Shown: one piece after another, positions 18,981 through 27,463 of the stretch | How the letters are laid out: every line of letters starts with the position of its first letter | Numbering within the stretch: position 1 is the stretch's first letter | Assembly (NCBI GenBank): GCA_904420185.1 | Contig: CAJFUJ010000061.1 | Location: forward strand, 53,017 to 117,016 | Source of the DNA: an uncultured Butyricicoccus sp. | GTDB lineage: Bacteria > Bacillota > Clostridia > Oscillospirales > Butyricicoccaceae | DNA: 64,000 nucleotides | Direction: 5' to 3' | Notes under the pieces: model-generated | Databases searched by the model: none | What the model was told of the DNA's origin: nothing | The model's input: the letters and a program-made list of their open reading frames with translations, nothing else | Translations under genes and position numbers: made by a program

Positions 18981-20444
18981 ATGCGAAGAACAAAAATTAT
19001 TTGTACGCTGGGTCCGGCTACCGATGAGGGCGATGTGCTGAAAAACATGATGAAGGCGGGCATGAATGTCGCACGCTTTAATTTCAGCCACGGTTCGCAT
19101 GAGGAACACAAGGGGCGCATGGATCAGGTCAAAGCACTCCGCGCAGAGCTGGGTCTGCCAATCGGCATCATGTTGGACACAAAAGGTCCAGAGATCCGTA
19201 CAAAAACGTATAAGAATGGCAAAATTGAGATTGTGGAAGGCCAGGAATTCACCCTGACAACGCGGGATGTAGAGGGGGATGAAACCATCGTCTCCATCAC
19301 CTACCAGGGCCTGCCGGATGACGTCAAGGTCGGCACCCGTATCCTGATTGACGACGGTTTGGTCGCCTTTGAGGTGAAGGCGATTAAGGGCACCGACATT
19401 GTCTGCCGGGCGCTCAACGGTGGCCCGCTGTCCAACCGCAAGTCGGTCAACGTGCCGGGTATCCGTCTCAATATGCCCTATGTCTCGGAAAAGGACCGCG
19501 ACGATATCATTTTCGGCTGTTCGCAGGGGATTGACTTTATTGCAGCTTCCTTCTGCCGTTCGGCACAGGATATGCGCGATCTGAAGGAAATTTTGCAGGA
19601 ACAAAACTGCGAAGATGTAGAGATCATCGCAAAAATCGAAAATATGGAGGGTGTGCACAATATCGACGAAATTTTGGACGAGGTCGAGGGCATTATGGTT
19701 GCCCGTGGCGATCTGGGTGTCGAAGTTCCGTTTGAAGAGCTGCCTGAAATTCAAAAGAGCTTAATTAAAAAGTGCGTTTCGCGCGGCAAGCGGGTGGTCA
19801 CTGCTACCCAAATGCTCGAGAGCATGGCTAAAAATCCGCGCCCGACCCGCGCGGAGGTATCCGACGTGGCCAATGCGGTCTTTGACGGCACCAGCGCGAT
19901 CATGCTTTCGGGCGAAACTTCAGTGGGTAAGTATCCGGTTGAAACCGTTCAAACCATGAGCCGTATCGCTGAAAACGCTGAGTCTACCATCCACTTTGAC
20001 CGCCGCCGCATCACCCGGCCGGAGTTTACCGATATGGCGGTCAAGGGAGACAGCAAAACTAACGCCATTGCACACGCGGTTTGCAACGCAGCGGCCGATT
20101 TGGAGGCCAAATGTATCGTTGCATTTACCGAGTCTGGTTCTACCGCGCGCGCTGTATCCTCCCGCCGTCCGGGAAAAATGATTGTAGGCGCGACCCCGTC
20201 GGAAAAGACGTTCCACCGTCTGACCATGTCCTGGGGCGTTATCCCTTGTTTGGTCGGGCGCCCGGAAAGTGGTACGTCGCTGTATATGCAGGCGGTCCGT
20301 GGCGCAGTTTTGGCGATGGATGTACAAGTTGGCGATATCATCATTGTCACCGCTGGTATGCCGGTCGGCCGGGTTAGCTACACGAACACCATGCGGGTCA
20401 TGCAAGTGACCGAGGATTTTATCAATTTGGCGTTTGAGGAGTAA
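18981..20444 (+). CDS. pyk: Pyruvate kinase
   Basis: A 487-residue glycolytic enzyme converting phosphoenolpyruvate and ADP to pyruvate and ATP. It shows the N-terminal RRTKIICTLGPA, the ADP/PEP site NFSHGSHEEH, DTKGPEIRT, the active-site lysine region EIIAKIENMEGV, and MVARGDLGVE. The length is that of the form without the extra C-terminal PEP-utiliser domain found in Bacillus. The ATG at 18981 has GGAG 5 nt upstream; the longer in-frame start at 18906 lies at the transcription start and is rejected. Confidence 0.97.
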   Translation: MRRTKIICTLGPATDEGDVLKNMMKAGMNVARFNFSHGSHEEHKGRMDQVKALRAELGLPIGIMLDTKGPEIRTKTYKNGKIEIVEGQEFTLTTRDVEGDETIVSITYQGLPDDVKVGTRILIDDGLVAFEVKAIKGTDIVCRALNGGPLSNRKSVNVPGIRLNMPYVSEKDRDDIIFGCSQGIDFIAASFCRSAQDMRDLKEILQEQNCEDVEIIAKIENMEGVHNIDEILDEVEGIMVARGDLGVEVPFEELPEIQKSLIKKCVSRGKRVVTATQMLESMAKNPRPTRAEVSDVANAVFDGTSAIMLSGETSVGKYPVETVQTMSRIAENAESTIHFDRRRITRPEFTDMAVKGDSKTNAIAHAVCNAAADLEAKCIVAFTESGSTARAVSSRRPGKMIVGATPSEKTFHRLTMSWGVIPCLVGRPESGTSLYMQAVRGAVLAMDVQVGDIIIVTAGMPVGRVSYTNTMRVMQVTEDFINLAFEE

Positions 20445-20540
20445 GCCGCCAAATTTTTAAACAGTAGATAAAATGCTGAAAACATTTACAGTTTGTTCAA
20501 CTCTTTTGCATAGATTGTGATAGAATACGGGTTGTACCGG

Positions 20541-20575
20541 CCGTGCCGCCTGGTTTCCGGGCGGCACGGCTGTTT
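20541..20575 (+). terminator. pyk terminator
   Basis: CCGTGCCGCC (20541-20550) pairs with GGCGGCACGG (20560-20569), 9-nt loop, followed by a short T-rich end (CTGTTTATAT). The weak T-run may allow read-through into the LCP gene. Confidence 0.7.
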
Positions 20576-20597
20576 ATATCTAAGTAAAGGGATTGGG

Positions 20598-21569
20598 ATG
20601 GGAGACATGTCATTTCGAAGATTCTTGCGCATTGTACGCCGTTGGCTGCTGCTGGCGGTGGTGGCCGTGCTGATGATTACAGCTGGACTATTTGCCTACC
20701 GCTTGTTTTTTTCCTATACCCACGACAGTTCGCTGGATGGGATGTCGGATGAAGAGCTTGCGGTAAATACCAAACCAGCTTCGGGCATCACCAATATCGC
20801 ATTGTTTGGCGTGGATACCCGGCCAAATGAGCCCACCCGGTCAGATTGTATGATGGTTATGTCGGTGAATGCAGATACTGGGACCATCAAGCTGATTTCA
20901 CTGATGCGCGACAGCAAGGTGGAGGTAGACGGACATGGTACCCAAAAGCTATGCCACGCTTACAGTTACGGAGGACCAGCGCTGGCGATTAAAACCATCA
21001 ATCAAACCTTTAACTTGGATATCACCGACTATGCCGAGGTCAATTTTGTCCAGATGGCCAATCTCATCGGTGAAATTGGCGGTGTGGATATCGATGTATC
21101 CGAGGCCGAACGGGTCGAAGCAAATAAATATATTCGGGAATACTATGAATCGTTCGGTATGGAGCCTGAACTGATTGAAGAAGCAGGTTTTCAGCACCTC
21201 AATGGTATCCAAGCAATGACCTATGCCCGTATCCGCAAGGGCGGTACCGGAGATGATTGGGGGCGCGTAGAGCGGCAGTCGGTCGTTCTGGAGGCAATGT
21301 TTGAAACGATACAGGATAAATCCATTACAGAGATGGTTGCAATGATGCCGCGCCTACTGCCTTATGTGACGACTTCACTGAAAAAAACCGAGATGATTTC
21401 GCTAGCCAAGGGCTTACTTGTAAATGGCCAGCCACAGATCGAGCATACCCGCTTCCCCAAGGACGGAGAATGGGAATATGGCGGCAGCCAGGAGCAATAT
21501 ATCGTCTATGATTTGGACAAGGCCGCAGAGGAAATCAACGATTATATTTATAACGGCGCAGCTGCTTGA
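20598..21569 (+). CDS. LytR-CpsA-Psr (LCP) family cell-wall polymer ligase
   Basis: A 323-residue membrane-anchored protein. A basic N-terminus (FRRFLRIVRRW) is followed by one membrane helix, then the extracellular LCP domain: NIALFGVDTRPNE, ARSD-type TRSDCMMVMSV, LISLMRDSKVEV, the YxxVNF-like YAEVNFVQM, and TYARIRKG. LCP enzymes transfer undecaprenyl-linked polymers such as teichoic acids or capsule onto peptidoglycan. The conserved arginines and aspartates are visible. The start at 20598 has AAAGGG upstream. It fits with the UppP and MBOAT genes as envelope functions. Confidence 0.9.
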   Translation: MGDMSFRRFLRIVRRWLLLAVVAVLMITAGLFAYRLFFSYTHDSSLDGMSDEELAVNTKPASGITNIALFGVDTRPNEPTRSDCMMVMSVNADTGTIKLISLMRDSKVEVDGHGTQKLCHAYSYGGPALAIKTINQTFNLDITDYAEVNFVQMANLIGEIGGVDIDVSEAERVEANKYIREYYESFGMEPELIEEAGFQHLNGIQAMTYARIRKGGTGDDWGRVERQSVVLEAMFETIQDKSITEMVAMMPRLLPYVTTSLKKTEMISLAKGLLVNGQPQIEHTRFPKDGEWEYGGSQEQYIVYDLDKAAEEINDYIYNGAAA

Positions 21570-21579
21570 AAACCGGGGA

Positions 21580-21607
21580 TTGACAGATGTAAAGATTGTG
21601 CTATAAT
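21580..21607 (+). promoter_or_regulatory. Strong promoter of the cobalamin riboswitch
   Basis: TTGACA (21580-21585), 16-bp spacer, TATAAT (21602-21607), both perfect hexamers. It places the RNA start near 21614, just before the aptamer. Confidence 0.85.
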
Positions 21608-21627
21608 CAAAGATAGAATTTCATAAA

Positions 21628-21797
21628 GTGAGCAGCCGGTGCTCTTCTCCGTAGATGAAGAGGTAAAAGGGAAACAGGTGCAAGTCCTGTGCGATCTCGT
21701 CACTGTATGCAGGGAATATGGGGCCATGAAAGCCACTGGTGTCAAACTGGGAAGGCGGCCCGATGTGTCGATCTGTGAGCCAGGAAACCTGCCGTCT
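21628..21797 (+). promoter_or_regulatory. Cobalamin (B12) riboswitch aptamer without a downstream gene
   Basis: All main conserved parts are present in order: CCGGTGCTC, GAAGAGGTAAAAGGGAA, CAGGTGCAAGTCCTGTGC, the TCACTG core, GCCACTG, GGGAAGGCGGCC and the B12 box GAGCCAGGAAACCTGCC at 21777-21793. A hairpin GGAAGC/GCTTCC follows near 21808-21822, where the regulatory loop contact with the aptamer is expected. No protein gene follows on this strand; the next genes are leftward. It is most likely intact and functional because every core block is conserved. Confidence 0.9.
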
Positions 21798-21876
21798 GTT
21801 GGTACAGGAAGCGCGGCTTCCAAATCACGAGGAATTGATTGTACTGAAACACACTTTCTATTGTCTTGTTTTTTAC

Positions 21877-21910
21877 AATCCTTTTACCGTTGGTGTAAAA
21901 GGATTTTTTT
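21877..21910 (+). terminator. Terminator of the riboswitch expression platform
   Basis: AATCCTTTTAC (21877-21887) pairs with GTAAAAGGATT (21895-21905), followed by seven T. It is the likely off-state terminator of the cobalamin riboswitch. Confidence 0.85.
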
Positions 21911-22024
21911 ATAAAAAAAACCGGTTGCCGGGTAAAACAGCGGCCGGTATGATGAGATCCATAGAGGTGCGTTTGCCCACAAGGCGGCAGCCCCTTTCCT
22001 ATTTTCTCTCACTTTCTATCATGA

Positions 22025-22061
22025 CAAACGGGGTATGGTGATTGGCGCTATACCCCGTTTG
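22025..22061. repeat. Long inverted repeat downstream of the riboswitch
   Basis: CAAACGGGGTAT (22025-22036) pairs perfectly with ATACCCCGTTTG (22050-22061) around a 13-nt loop. No T-run follows. The 21911-22080 stretch has no supported gene; a 30-codon frame at 21950 has no ribosome site. Confidence 0.6.
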
Positions 22062-22080
22062 GCGTTACCCAGAAAAATAA

Positions 22081-22121
22081 GACACCCTGGGACTGCTGTA
22101 AGCGATTCCAGGGTGTCTTTT
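22081..22121. terminator. Bidirectional terminator
   Basis: GACACCCTGG (22081-22090) pairs with CCAGGGTGTC (22108-22117), followed by TTTTT; the minus strand also gives a T-rich end. It stops both the riboswitch read-through RNA and the leftward oxidoreductase gene. Confidence 0.85.
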
Positions 22122-22142
22122 TAGCGTGTCAAAAAGCGGGTT

Positions 22143-23153
22143 TTATCGATAGAAGGCCGGGGTTTCATCCAGCTCAATGGGCAGCATATATTTGCCTTCA
22201 TTGCGTGCGCGGTTGCAGGCATCCGCGCCCAGGCAAGCTGCATAACCATCCCATGCGGACGGACCGATCAGTTCCCCATTGATGACAGACTGTGCCCATT
22301 CGGTAAATTCGGTGTCATACGCCTGGATAAAGCGCTGGGTCCAATCGTGGTAAACCTCATAGGCAGCTTGGCAATCCAAGCGAGTATGTACAGTGGCCGG
22401 GTCGGGCAGAGATACAACACCTTTTTCGCCCACAACCTCGCACTGAATATCGTAGCCATAACCTGCGTGTTGGTTGATCTCTACATCGATTCGAACGCCT
22501 GATTTGGTCTCCAAAATCATGACTTGCGGGTCAAGCAGCACAGCCGGATCTTCGCCACGATTCTGTTTGCCGCAAATAACGCCGCCCGCGGTATAGTCTT
22601 CACCCAGCAACCAGCGCAGCACGTCCAGCTCGTGGATGCCCGAATTGGCAATGGTCATATCCGATGTATGGCCAGGTACGTGGCTGAAATTGCGGTGGCA
22701 AGCGTGGATCAGCAAGGGGGCGCCGATCTTGCCTTCTTCGATCATCTTTTTCATTGCGCGGTAGCCGTTATCATAGCGGCGCATAAAGCCAACCTGTACC
22801 AAACGGCGGCCAAATGCCATTTCGGCCTGGATGACCTTCATGCAATCTGCTGCCGTAGGCGCGAGAGGCTTTTCACAAAAGACATATTTGCCTGCCTTGA
22901 TGCATTCGAGTACCAAGGGAGCGTGGAATTCGTCGGCGGTGCACACGACAACCGCTTGGACATCGGGATCGTGAATGAGGTCGTTACCGTCTTTGTAGAA
23001 CTTCACACCGTATTGTTCAGCGACTTTTTTGCCGCCTTCTTCAAATACATCGGATACGGCGACCACCTGTGTTGAGGTGATCACATGCGTCAGGCGGCGA
23101 ATATGATCGCGGCCCATACCGCCGCAGCCAATAACCCCTACTTGCAGCATCAT
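22143..23153 (-). CDS. Gfo/Idh/MocA-family oxidoreductase (inositol 2-dehydrogenase-like)
   Basis: A 336-residue NAD(P)-dependent sugar oxidoreductase. The Rossmann motif is VGVIGCGGMGRDH at residues 4-16, then AVVVCTADEFHAPL and the catalytic-lysine motif FCEKPLAPT near 95-103, typical of the family. It resembles inositol 2-dehydrogenases in length and in the substrate-domain His/Asp pattern (NSGIHELDVLRWLLG). The start at 23153 has AAAGGAG 8 nt upstream. It is divergent from a sugar-isomerase-like gene, so both may act on the same polyol or sugar. The substrate is not shown by sequence. Confidence 0.85.
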   Translation of the reverse strand: MMLQVGVIGCGGMGRDHIRRLTHVITSTQVVAVSDVFEEGGKKVAEQYGVKFYKDGNDLIHDPDVQAVVVCTADEFHAPLVLECIKAGKYVFCEKPLAPTAADCMKVIQAEMAFGRRLVQVGFMRRYDNGYRAMKKMIEEGKIGAPLLIHACHRNFSHVPGHTSDMTIANSGIHELDVLRWLLGEDYTAGGVICGKQNRGEDPAVLLDPQVMILETKSGVRIDVEINQHAGYGYDIQCEVVGEKGVVSLPDPATVHTRLDCQAAYEVYHDWTQRFIQAYDTEFTEWAQSVINGELIGPSAWDGYAACLGADACNRARNEGKYMLPIELDETPAFYR

Positions 23154-23300
23154 AATCTTTTCTCCTTTCACATTGACAGAGATACCATTTTTCCCATTAC
23201 AAATTCCGGTATAGCTTTCCGGCTAGGTTCATCATAACACACCCCAAGGGTCAAGTAAAGAGCTCCTACTTATTTTAATCAAAAAAATATTTCAAATTAC

Positions 23301-23330
23301 TTGAACGAGCTCGTGTCGCTATGCTACAAT
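23301..23330 (+). promoter_or_regulatory. Promoter with palindromic operator for the isomerase gene
   Basis: TTGAAC (23301-23306), 18-bp spacer, TACAAT (23325-23330). The palindrome ACGAGCTCGT (23304-23313) overlaps the -35 and spacer and would suit a repressor. No regulator gene is adjacent. Confidence 0.5.
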
Positions 23331-23399
23331 AAGACCATAGAAATAAGGATAGCCCGAACCAAACCATATCTGAAATTTAGAGGAAAGAGGAATGACGTT

Positions 23400-24332
23400 A
23401 TGAAGCTTGGCATTAAAACCTGTACTTTAACCCTTCCCTATGAAGAGGCGCTGGATTTCTGTGTCCAGCAAGAAATCCCACTGCTTGAAATTGCCACCGG
23501 CAACTGGTCGTCCGCGCCGCATATTGATCTGGATACGGTCGTCAGCGACAAAGGTGCGCGCGACAAATGGTACAAAGAAATTACGGCCCGCGGCTTGACG
23601 CTGGATTCACTCAACTGTGCGGGCAACCCGCTCGGCTATCAGCACGACATGGAGGTGACCGAAAAAACCTTCCGTTTGGCAGCGGAGCTGGGCGTCAAGA
23701 AAATCGTGATGATGAGCGGCCTGCCGGCCGGTTGCAAGGGCGATAGAACCCCGGTTTGGATTACGACGTCTTGGCCGCCCGAAACCCAGGACGTACTGAA
23801 ATATCAATGGGAAGAGGTCGCTATCCCGGAATGGACCCGCTTGGTCGCCCTAGCAAAAGAGTGCGGCATTGAAAAAATTGCATTGGAAAATCACCCCTTC
23901 CAGCTGGTGTATAATGTGGAAACCTGCCTGAAGTTGCGCGAGGCAGTCGGCCCTATGGTGGGTATGAACCTGGACCCCTCCCATATGTTCTGGCAGGCAG
24001 GCGATCCGATGGCAGCGGCCCGCGTACTGGGCGCGAATGGCGCGTTGTACCATGTCCATGGCAAGGACGCCCGCCTGGAGCGCTATATCGTCGATCCGAA
24101 CGGCGTGCTGGATACCAAGACCATCGACGACTTCGCACGCCGTGCATGGAACTTTGTAGCAGTCGGCTCGGGTCATAGCGAACAGTGGTGGAGTGAGTTC
24201 CTGTCGGTTGTCCGGATGTCCGGATATGATGATGTCGTTTCACTCGAAATGGAGGACCTGACCATGTCTATGATGGACGGCCACCTCTATTCGCTCGACA
24301 TCCTCAAGCGTGCAATGGTGCTCAACCATTGA
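23400..24332 (+). CDS. Sugar phosphate isomerase/epimerase-like TIM-barrel protein
   Basis: A 310-residue member of the AP-endonuclease-2/xylose isomerase-like superfamily: MKLGIKTCTL start, PLLEIATGNW, GLTLDSLNCAGNPLG, ALENHPFQLVYN (metal-binding Glu), GMNLDPSHMFWQ (metal-binding Asp/His) and LYHVHGKDAR. The last strand ends VSLEMEDLTM with another Glu ligand. These proteins isomerise or epimerise sugars or inositol derivatives. The ATG at 23400 has AGAGG about 10 nt upstream. It is divergent from the Gfo/Idh gene, which suggests a shared catabolic step. Confidence 0.85.
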   Translation: MKLGIKTCTLTLPYEEALDFCVQQEIPLLEIATGNWSSAPHIDLDTVVSDKGARDKWYKEITARGLTLDSLNCAGNPLGYQHDMEVTEKTFRLAAELGVKKIVMMSGLPAGCKGDRTPVWITTSWPPETQDVLKYQWEEVAIPEWTRLVALAKECGIEKIALENHPFQLVYNVETCLKLREAVGPMVGMNLDPSHMFWQAGDPMAAARVLGANGALYHVHGKDARLERYIVDPNGVLDTKTIDDFARRAWNFVAVGSGHSEQWWSEFLSVVRMSGYDDVVSLEMEDLTMSMMDGHLYSLDILKRAMVLNH

Positions 24333-24337
24333 TCTCG

Positions 24338-24374
24338 ATCCCTGGCGGGACCCACTCGCCAGGGATTTTTTTTT
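24338..24374 (+). terminator. Terminator after the isomerase gene
   Basis: ATCCCTGGCG (24338-24347) pairs with CGCCAGGGAT (24357-24366), 9-nt loop, followed by nine T. Confidence 0.92.
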
Positions 24375-24468
24375 CGAAACCTCCGGTTTGTTCACCGGAT
24401 ATTCAAAATAAACCGGTATAATCATTCATACAGGAAGATTAACGATGCCAAGAAGGAAGTGGATTTTC

Positions 24469-25143
24469 ATGGCAGTGATTCTTATTGCAGACGATGAAGC
24501 GCGCATTCGCCGTTTGGTTTCGGACTTTTTAAAGCGGGATGGACACACCATCCTAGAAGCTGGAGACGGGAATCAGGCGCTGTTGCTACTGGAACAAAAT
24601 GCGGGTGTTGATCTGGCGATTTTGGACGTGATGATGCCTGGATTGGACGGGTTTGAGGTTTTACAACGCATCCGAGAAAAGGAAAGTACCCGCCGCCTAC
24701 CGGTGATGATGTTGACTGCCCGGGCCGAAGAATTGGATCAGCTGCATGGTTTACAGGGTGGTGCGGACGATTATGTGACCAAGCCTTTTTCTCCGCTGGT
24801 GCTTTGCGCGCGGGTCAAAAATCTGCTTGCACGGACAGGCGCTCAACAGCAGGAAGCAGCTGCTTTCGGCTCGTTGGAAATCGACGAAGCACGGCACGAG
24901 GTGCGCGTGGATGGCAATGATATTGGGCTGACGCCAAAAGAATATGAGCTGATGGTCTATTTTAAAAACAACCACGGCATTGCGCTCTCCCGTGAAAAAA
25001 TTTTGAACGCAGTATGGGGATACGATTATTTTGGCGACCTGCGCACCGTGGATACACATATCAAAAAGTTGCGTGCCAAGCTGGGCGAGTATGGAAGCAA
25101 GATTGAAACCGTGCGCGGATACGGCTATCGCTTTGAGGTATAA
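24469..25143 (+). CDS. OmpR-family response regulator
   Basis: A 224-residue DNA-binding regulator. The receiver domain (residues 1-120) has the acidic pair DDEARIRR, the phospho-acceptor Asp in LAILDVMMPG near residue 51, the Thr of MLTARAEE and the Lys of DDYVTKPF. The C-terminal winged helix (125-224) has TPKEYELM and RTVDTHIKKLRAKLG. The start at 24469 has AAGGAAG upstream. A TATAAT box at 24417-24422 is its probable -10. Its kinase is encoded 0.7 kb downstream with a YbjN gene between them. Confidence 0.93.
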   Translation: MAVILIADDEARIRRLVSDFLKRDGHTILEAGDGNQALLLLEQNAGVDLAILDVMMPGLDGFEVLQRIREKESTRRLPVMMLTARAEELDQLHGLQGGADDYVTKPFSPLVLCARVKNLLARTGAQQQEAAAFGSLEIDEARHEVRVDGNDIGLTPKEYELMVYFKNNHGIALSREKILNAVWGYDYFGDLRTVDTHIKKLRAKLGEYGSKIETVRGYGYRFEV

Positions 25144-25204
25144 GGTTCCTTTTCTTTTTGGAATGACTGTGGTATACTAAAGAAAACAAAAGGAGGGATC
25201 CAAG

Positions 25205-25669
25205 ATGGCTTTTGATATCCGATCGATCAAGCGCATATATGAGGACGAAGAACTCAATTTTTCCACTGACGAGGAGAACGGTGTCATTCGGTTTTCAATG
25301 AATACCCAGGTGTCCCCGGACGTGCGGTTCAACGCGCGCGTGATCAATCCCCGTACTGTGATGTTTACGACCATCCTGCCCATGAATGTCCCGGAGAATT
25401 GCCGTATGGCGATCAGCGAATATCTCACGCGGGTCAATTATATGCTGATTTTGGGTAATTTCCAGTTGGATATGAACGATGGTGAGCTGAGCTATAAAGC
25501 GGTGGGTGTATACGAGGAAGATACCGGACTGGCCGATTCGGTGGTCATCCGGCTGACTTATGTGGGATTCAATATGTTTGACAAGTATATGCCAGGCGTT
25601 TTTGCGATTATTTACGGTGGCCGCTCGGTGGAAGAAGCCTTTGAAGAAGCGGTCAAAAAGGAGGACTGA
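25205..25669 (+). CDS. YbjN-domain protein
   Basis: A 154-residue soluble protein with the features of YbjN-type proteins: an alternating strand pattern, a central helix (RMAISEYLTRVNYML) and the segment GNFQLDMNDGELSYKA. YbjN-like proteins are small alpha/beta proteins linked to stress phenotypes; their molecular function is not established. It sits between the response regulator and its probable kinase and ends at a terminator, so it may form its own transcript. The ribosome site AAAGGAGG is strong. Confidence 0.65.
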   Translation: MAFDIRSIKRIYEDEELNFSTDEENGVIRFSMNTQVSPDVRFNARVINPRTVMFTTILPMNVPENCRMAISEYLTRVNYMLILGNFQLDMNDGELSYKAVGVYEEDTGLADSVVIRLTYVGFNMFDKYMPGVFAIIYGGRSVEEAFEEAVKKED

Positions 25670-25768
25670 TGGCGGTTCTCATGTCCAGAACAATGCTCGG
25701 CCACAGATGGGGAGAAAATGTGGGCGATCGGATATCCCGATGACTGGACAAAATGTCACCATATGGAG

Positions 25769-25795
25769 GGGGACGGCATACCGTCCCCTGTTTTT
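25769..25795 (+). terminator. Terminator between ybjN-like gene and kinase
   Basis: GGGGACGG (25769-25776) pairs with CCGTCCCC (25781-25788), tetraloop CATA, then TGTTTTT. It would reduce kinase expression from upstream promoters. Confidence 0.8.
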
Positions 25796-25830
25796 CTGTA
25801 TTCCCCAGGAAATTGAAGGGAGCGCTTCGG

Positions 25831-27330
25831 ATGCTATTCCATTCGATCAAATTTAAATTTTTTGCGGCGATCTGCGCCATTGCTGTGGCCTTTGTCGGGA
25901 TTTTGAGTTTTCTCAATGTCACGTTATACGATAATTACTATCTTTGGCAACGGGAGCGCTCGTTACAGGACACCTATGAGGGGATTCTGCAAGCAAATCA
26001 GCAGGGGAATGATGCGCTGATTACCCAACTGATGCTCAGCGAGGATATTGAAGGGGTGCGCTTGACGTTGGTACAAAACGACGGCGCTGTCCTTTATGAT
26101 TCGGTTTTGCGTGAGCAATTGACTGGCAGCGTCAGCTCAGAGGATGGCTTATTTGACGGCCTTTCGGTGGCGGAAAGCGCAATCAACGGTGCAAACAACG
26201 AAAATATGCAGGAAAAAGGGCTGGACTTTGTCAATGTATATGACAAGAAACGCAACGAGGAGTTTTTGTGTCTGGTCGGACAGATGGACGGCGGTTATTT
26301 GGTCGCGCGCATCCCATTCACCTATGTGGAGCAAAATTCGGCCTTCAACCTGCTGTTCCTGGCGGTTTCGGGCGGGTTGACCCTGCTCATCTGCATCGGC
26401 CTGGCCTTTTTTGTGGCGCGGCACTTCACCCGTCCGCTGATTGCGATTGGAAATGTAGCCAACGCTATGGCGGATTTGGATTTTTCCAAAAAATATGATG
26501 GCCCGGTCCACGATGAGATCGGCCAGCTGGGTCAATCGATCAACCGTTTATCTGAGCACTTGGAGGAAACCATCGCCGAGCTGCGCCGCTCCAATTGGAA
26601 GCTTGGGCAGGAGATCCAGGAGAAAGAAAAGATCGACGCGCTGCGGCAGGAGTTTATTATCAACGTATCCCACGAGCTCAAAACACCGATTGCGCTTATC
26701 CAAGGCTATGCCGAGGGATTGAAAGAAGGGGTGGCCGAAACACCCGAAGATCGGGATTTTTATTGTGCAACCATTTCGGATGAAGCGGTACGTATGAATA
26801 ACTTGGTCATGCAGCTTTTAAATCTGTCCAAACTGGAGCTCGGCCGTGAAACCCCGAATTGGGGCGATGTGGATTTGGATGAGCTGATCGGCTCTGCGGT
26901 GGAAAAAGCCGTTGTGCTCTCTGACGCAAACAAACTGGATGTATCATATACACCGTCAGGACTGCATGTTTACAGTGACGACACCATGCTTGAGCAGGTG
27001 GTCAACAACTATCTGACCAATGCAATCCGGTATACACCCGAAGGCGGCGCGGTCCGGTTATATACGACCCAAGACCCAGCGACCGGTTCGGTGACCATCA
27101 CGGTCTTTAACCAGGGGGAGGGCGTGACCGAGGATGAGCTACCCCGGCTGTGGGATAAGTTTTACCGCACGGATAAGGCGCGCTCCCGTGCGCTGGGCGG
27201 CAGTGGCGTGGGGCTGAGTATCGTCAAAGCTCTAGCCGAGGTGCTGGGCGGCACTTGTGGCGCACGTAATGTAGAGGGCGGCATCGAGTTTTGGTTCACC
27301 GTACCCGGCGCAGCAGTAAAAAAGCTGTAA
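25831..27330 (+). CDS. Membrane sensor histidine kinase
   Basis: A 499-residue two-component kinase. Two membrane helices (about 10-30 and 170-195) enclose an extracytoplasmic sensor domain of about 140 residues. A HAMP domain (ARHFTRPLIAIGNVANAMA) and linker coiled coil follow. The phospho-acceptor box is NVSHELKTPIALIQGY near residue 290, and the ATPase domain has NYLTNAIRYTPEGG, DKFYRTDKARS and GSGVGLSIVK. The start at 25831 has GAAGGGAG upstream. The partner is very likely the OmpR-type regulator at 24469. The following lipoprotein gene is a candidate target or accessory factor. Confidence 0.93.
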   Translation: MLFHSIKFKFFAAICAIAVAFVGILSFLNVTLYDNYYLWQRERSLQDTYEGILQANQQGNDALITQLMLSEDIEGVRLTLVQNDGAVLYDSVLREQLTGSVSSEDGLFDGLSVAESAINGANNENMQEKGLDFVNVYDKKRNEEFLCLVGQMDGGYLVARIPFTYVEQNSAFNLLFLAVSGGLTLLICIGLAFFVARHFTRPLIAIGNVANAMADLDFSKKYDGPVHDEIGQLGQSINRLSEHLEETIAELRRSNWKLGQEIQEKEKIDALRQEFIINVSHELKTPIALIQGYAEGLKEGVAETPEDRDFYCATISDEAVRMNNLVMQLLNLSKLELGRETPNWGDVDLDELIGSAVEKAVVLSDANKLDVSYTPSGLHVYSDDTMLEQVVNNYLTNAIRYTPEGGAVRLYTTQDPATGSVTITVFNQGEGVTEDELPRLWDKFYRTDKARSRALGGSGVGLSIVKALAEVLGGTCGARNVEGGIEFWFTVPGAAVKKL

Positions 27331-27463
27331 AGAAATTGTAGTTGCCTTTTGACAAAAAATTCGGTATGATAAAAAGAGAACCTTCTCAAGAAGTAAAACC
27401 CAACCAGCCGGATCAACCGGCAATGTGCCGCCCAACCAGCGGCATTGAAAGGAGGCAATTTTT

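Noticed and set aside
21739..22041. A 100-codon rightward frame running from the cobalamin riboswitch through its terminator
   Set aside because: It overlaps the aptamer and the terminator hairpin, has no ribosome site and shows no recognisable protein. I cannot fully exclude the last 30 codons from 21950, but no Shine-Dalgarno sequence precedes them.
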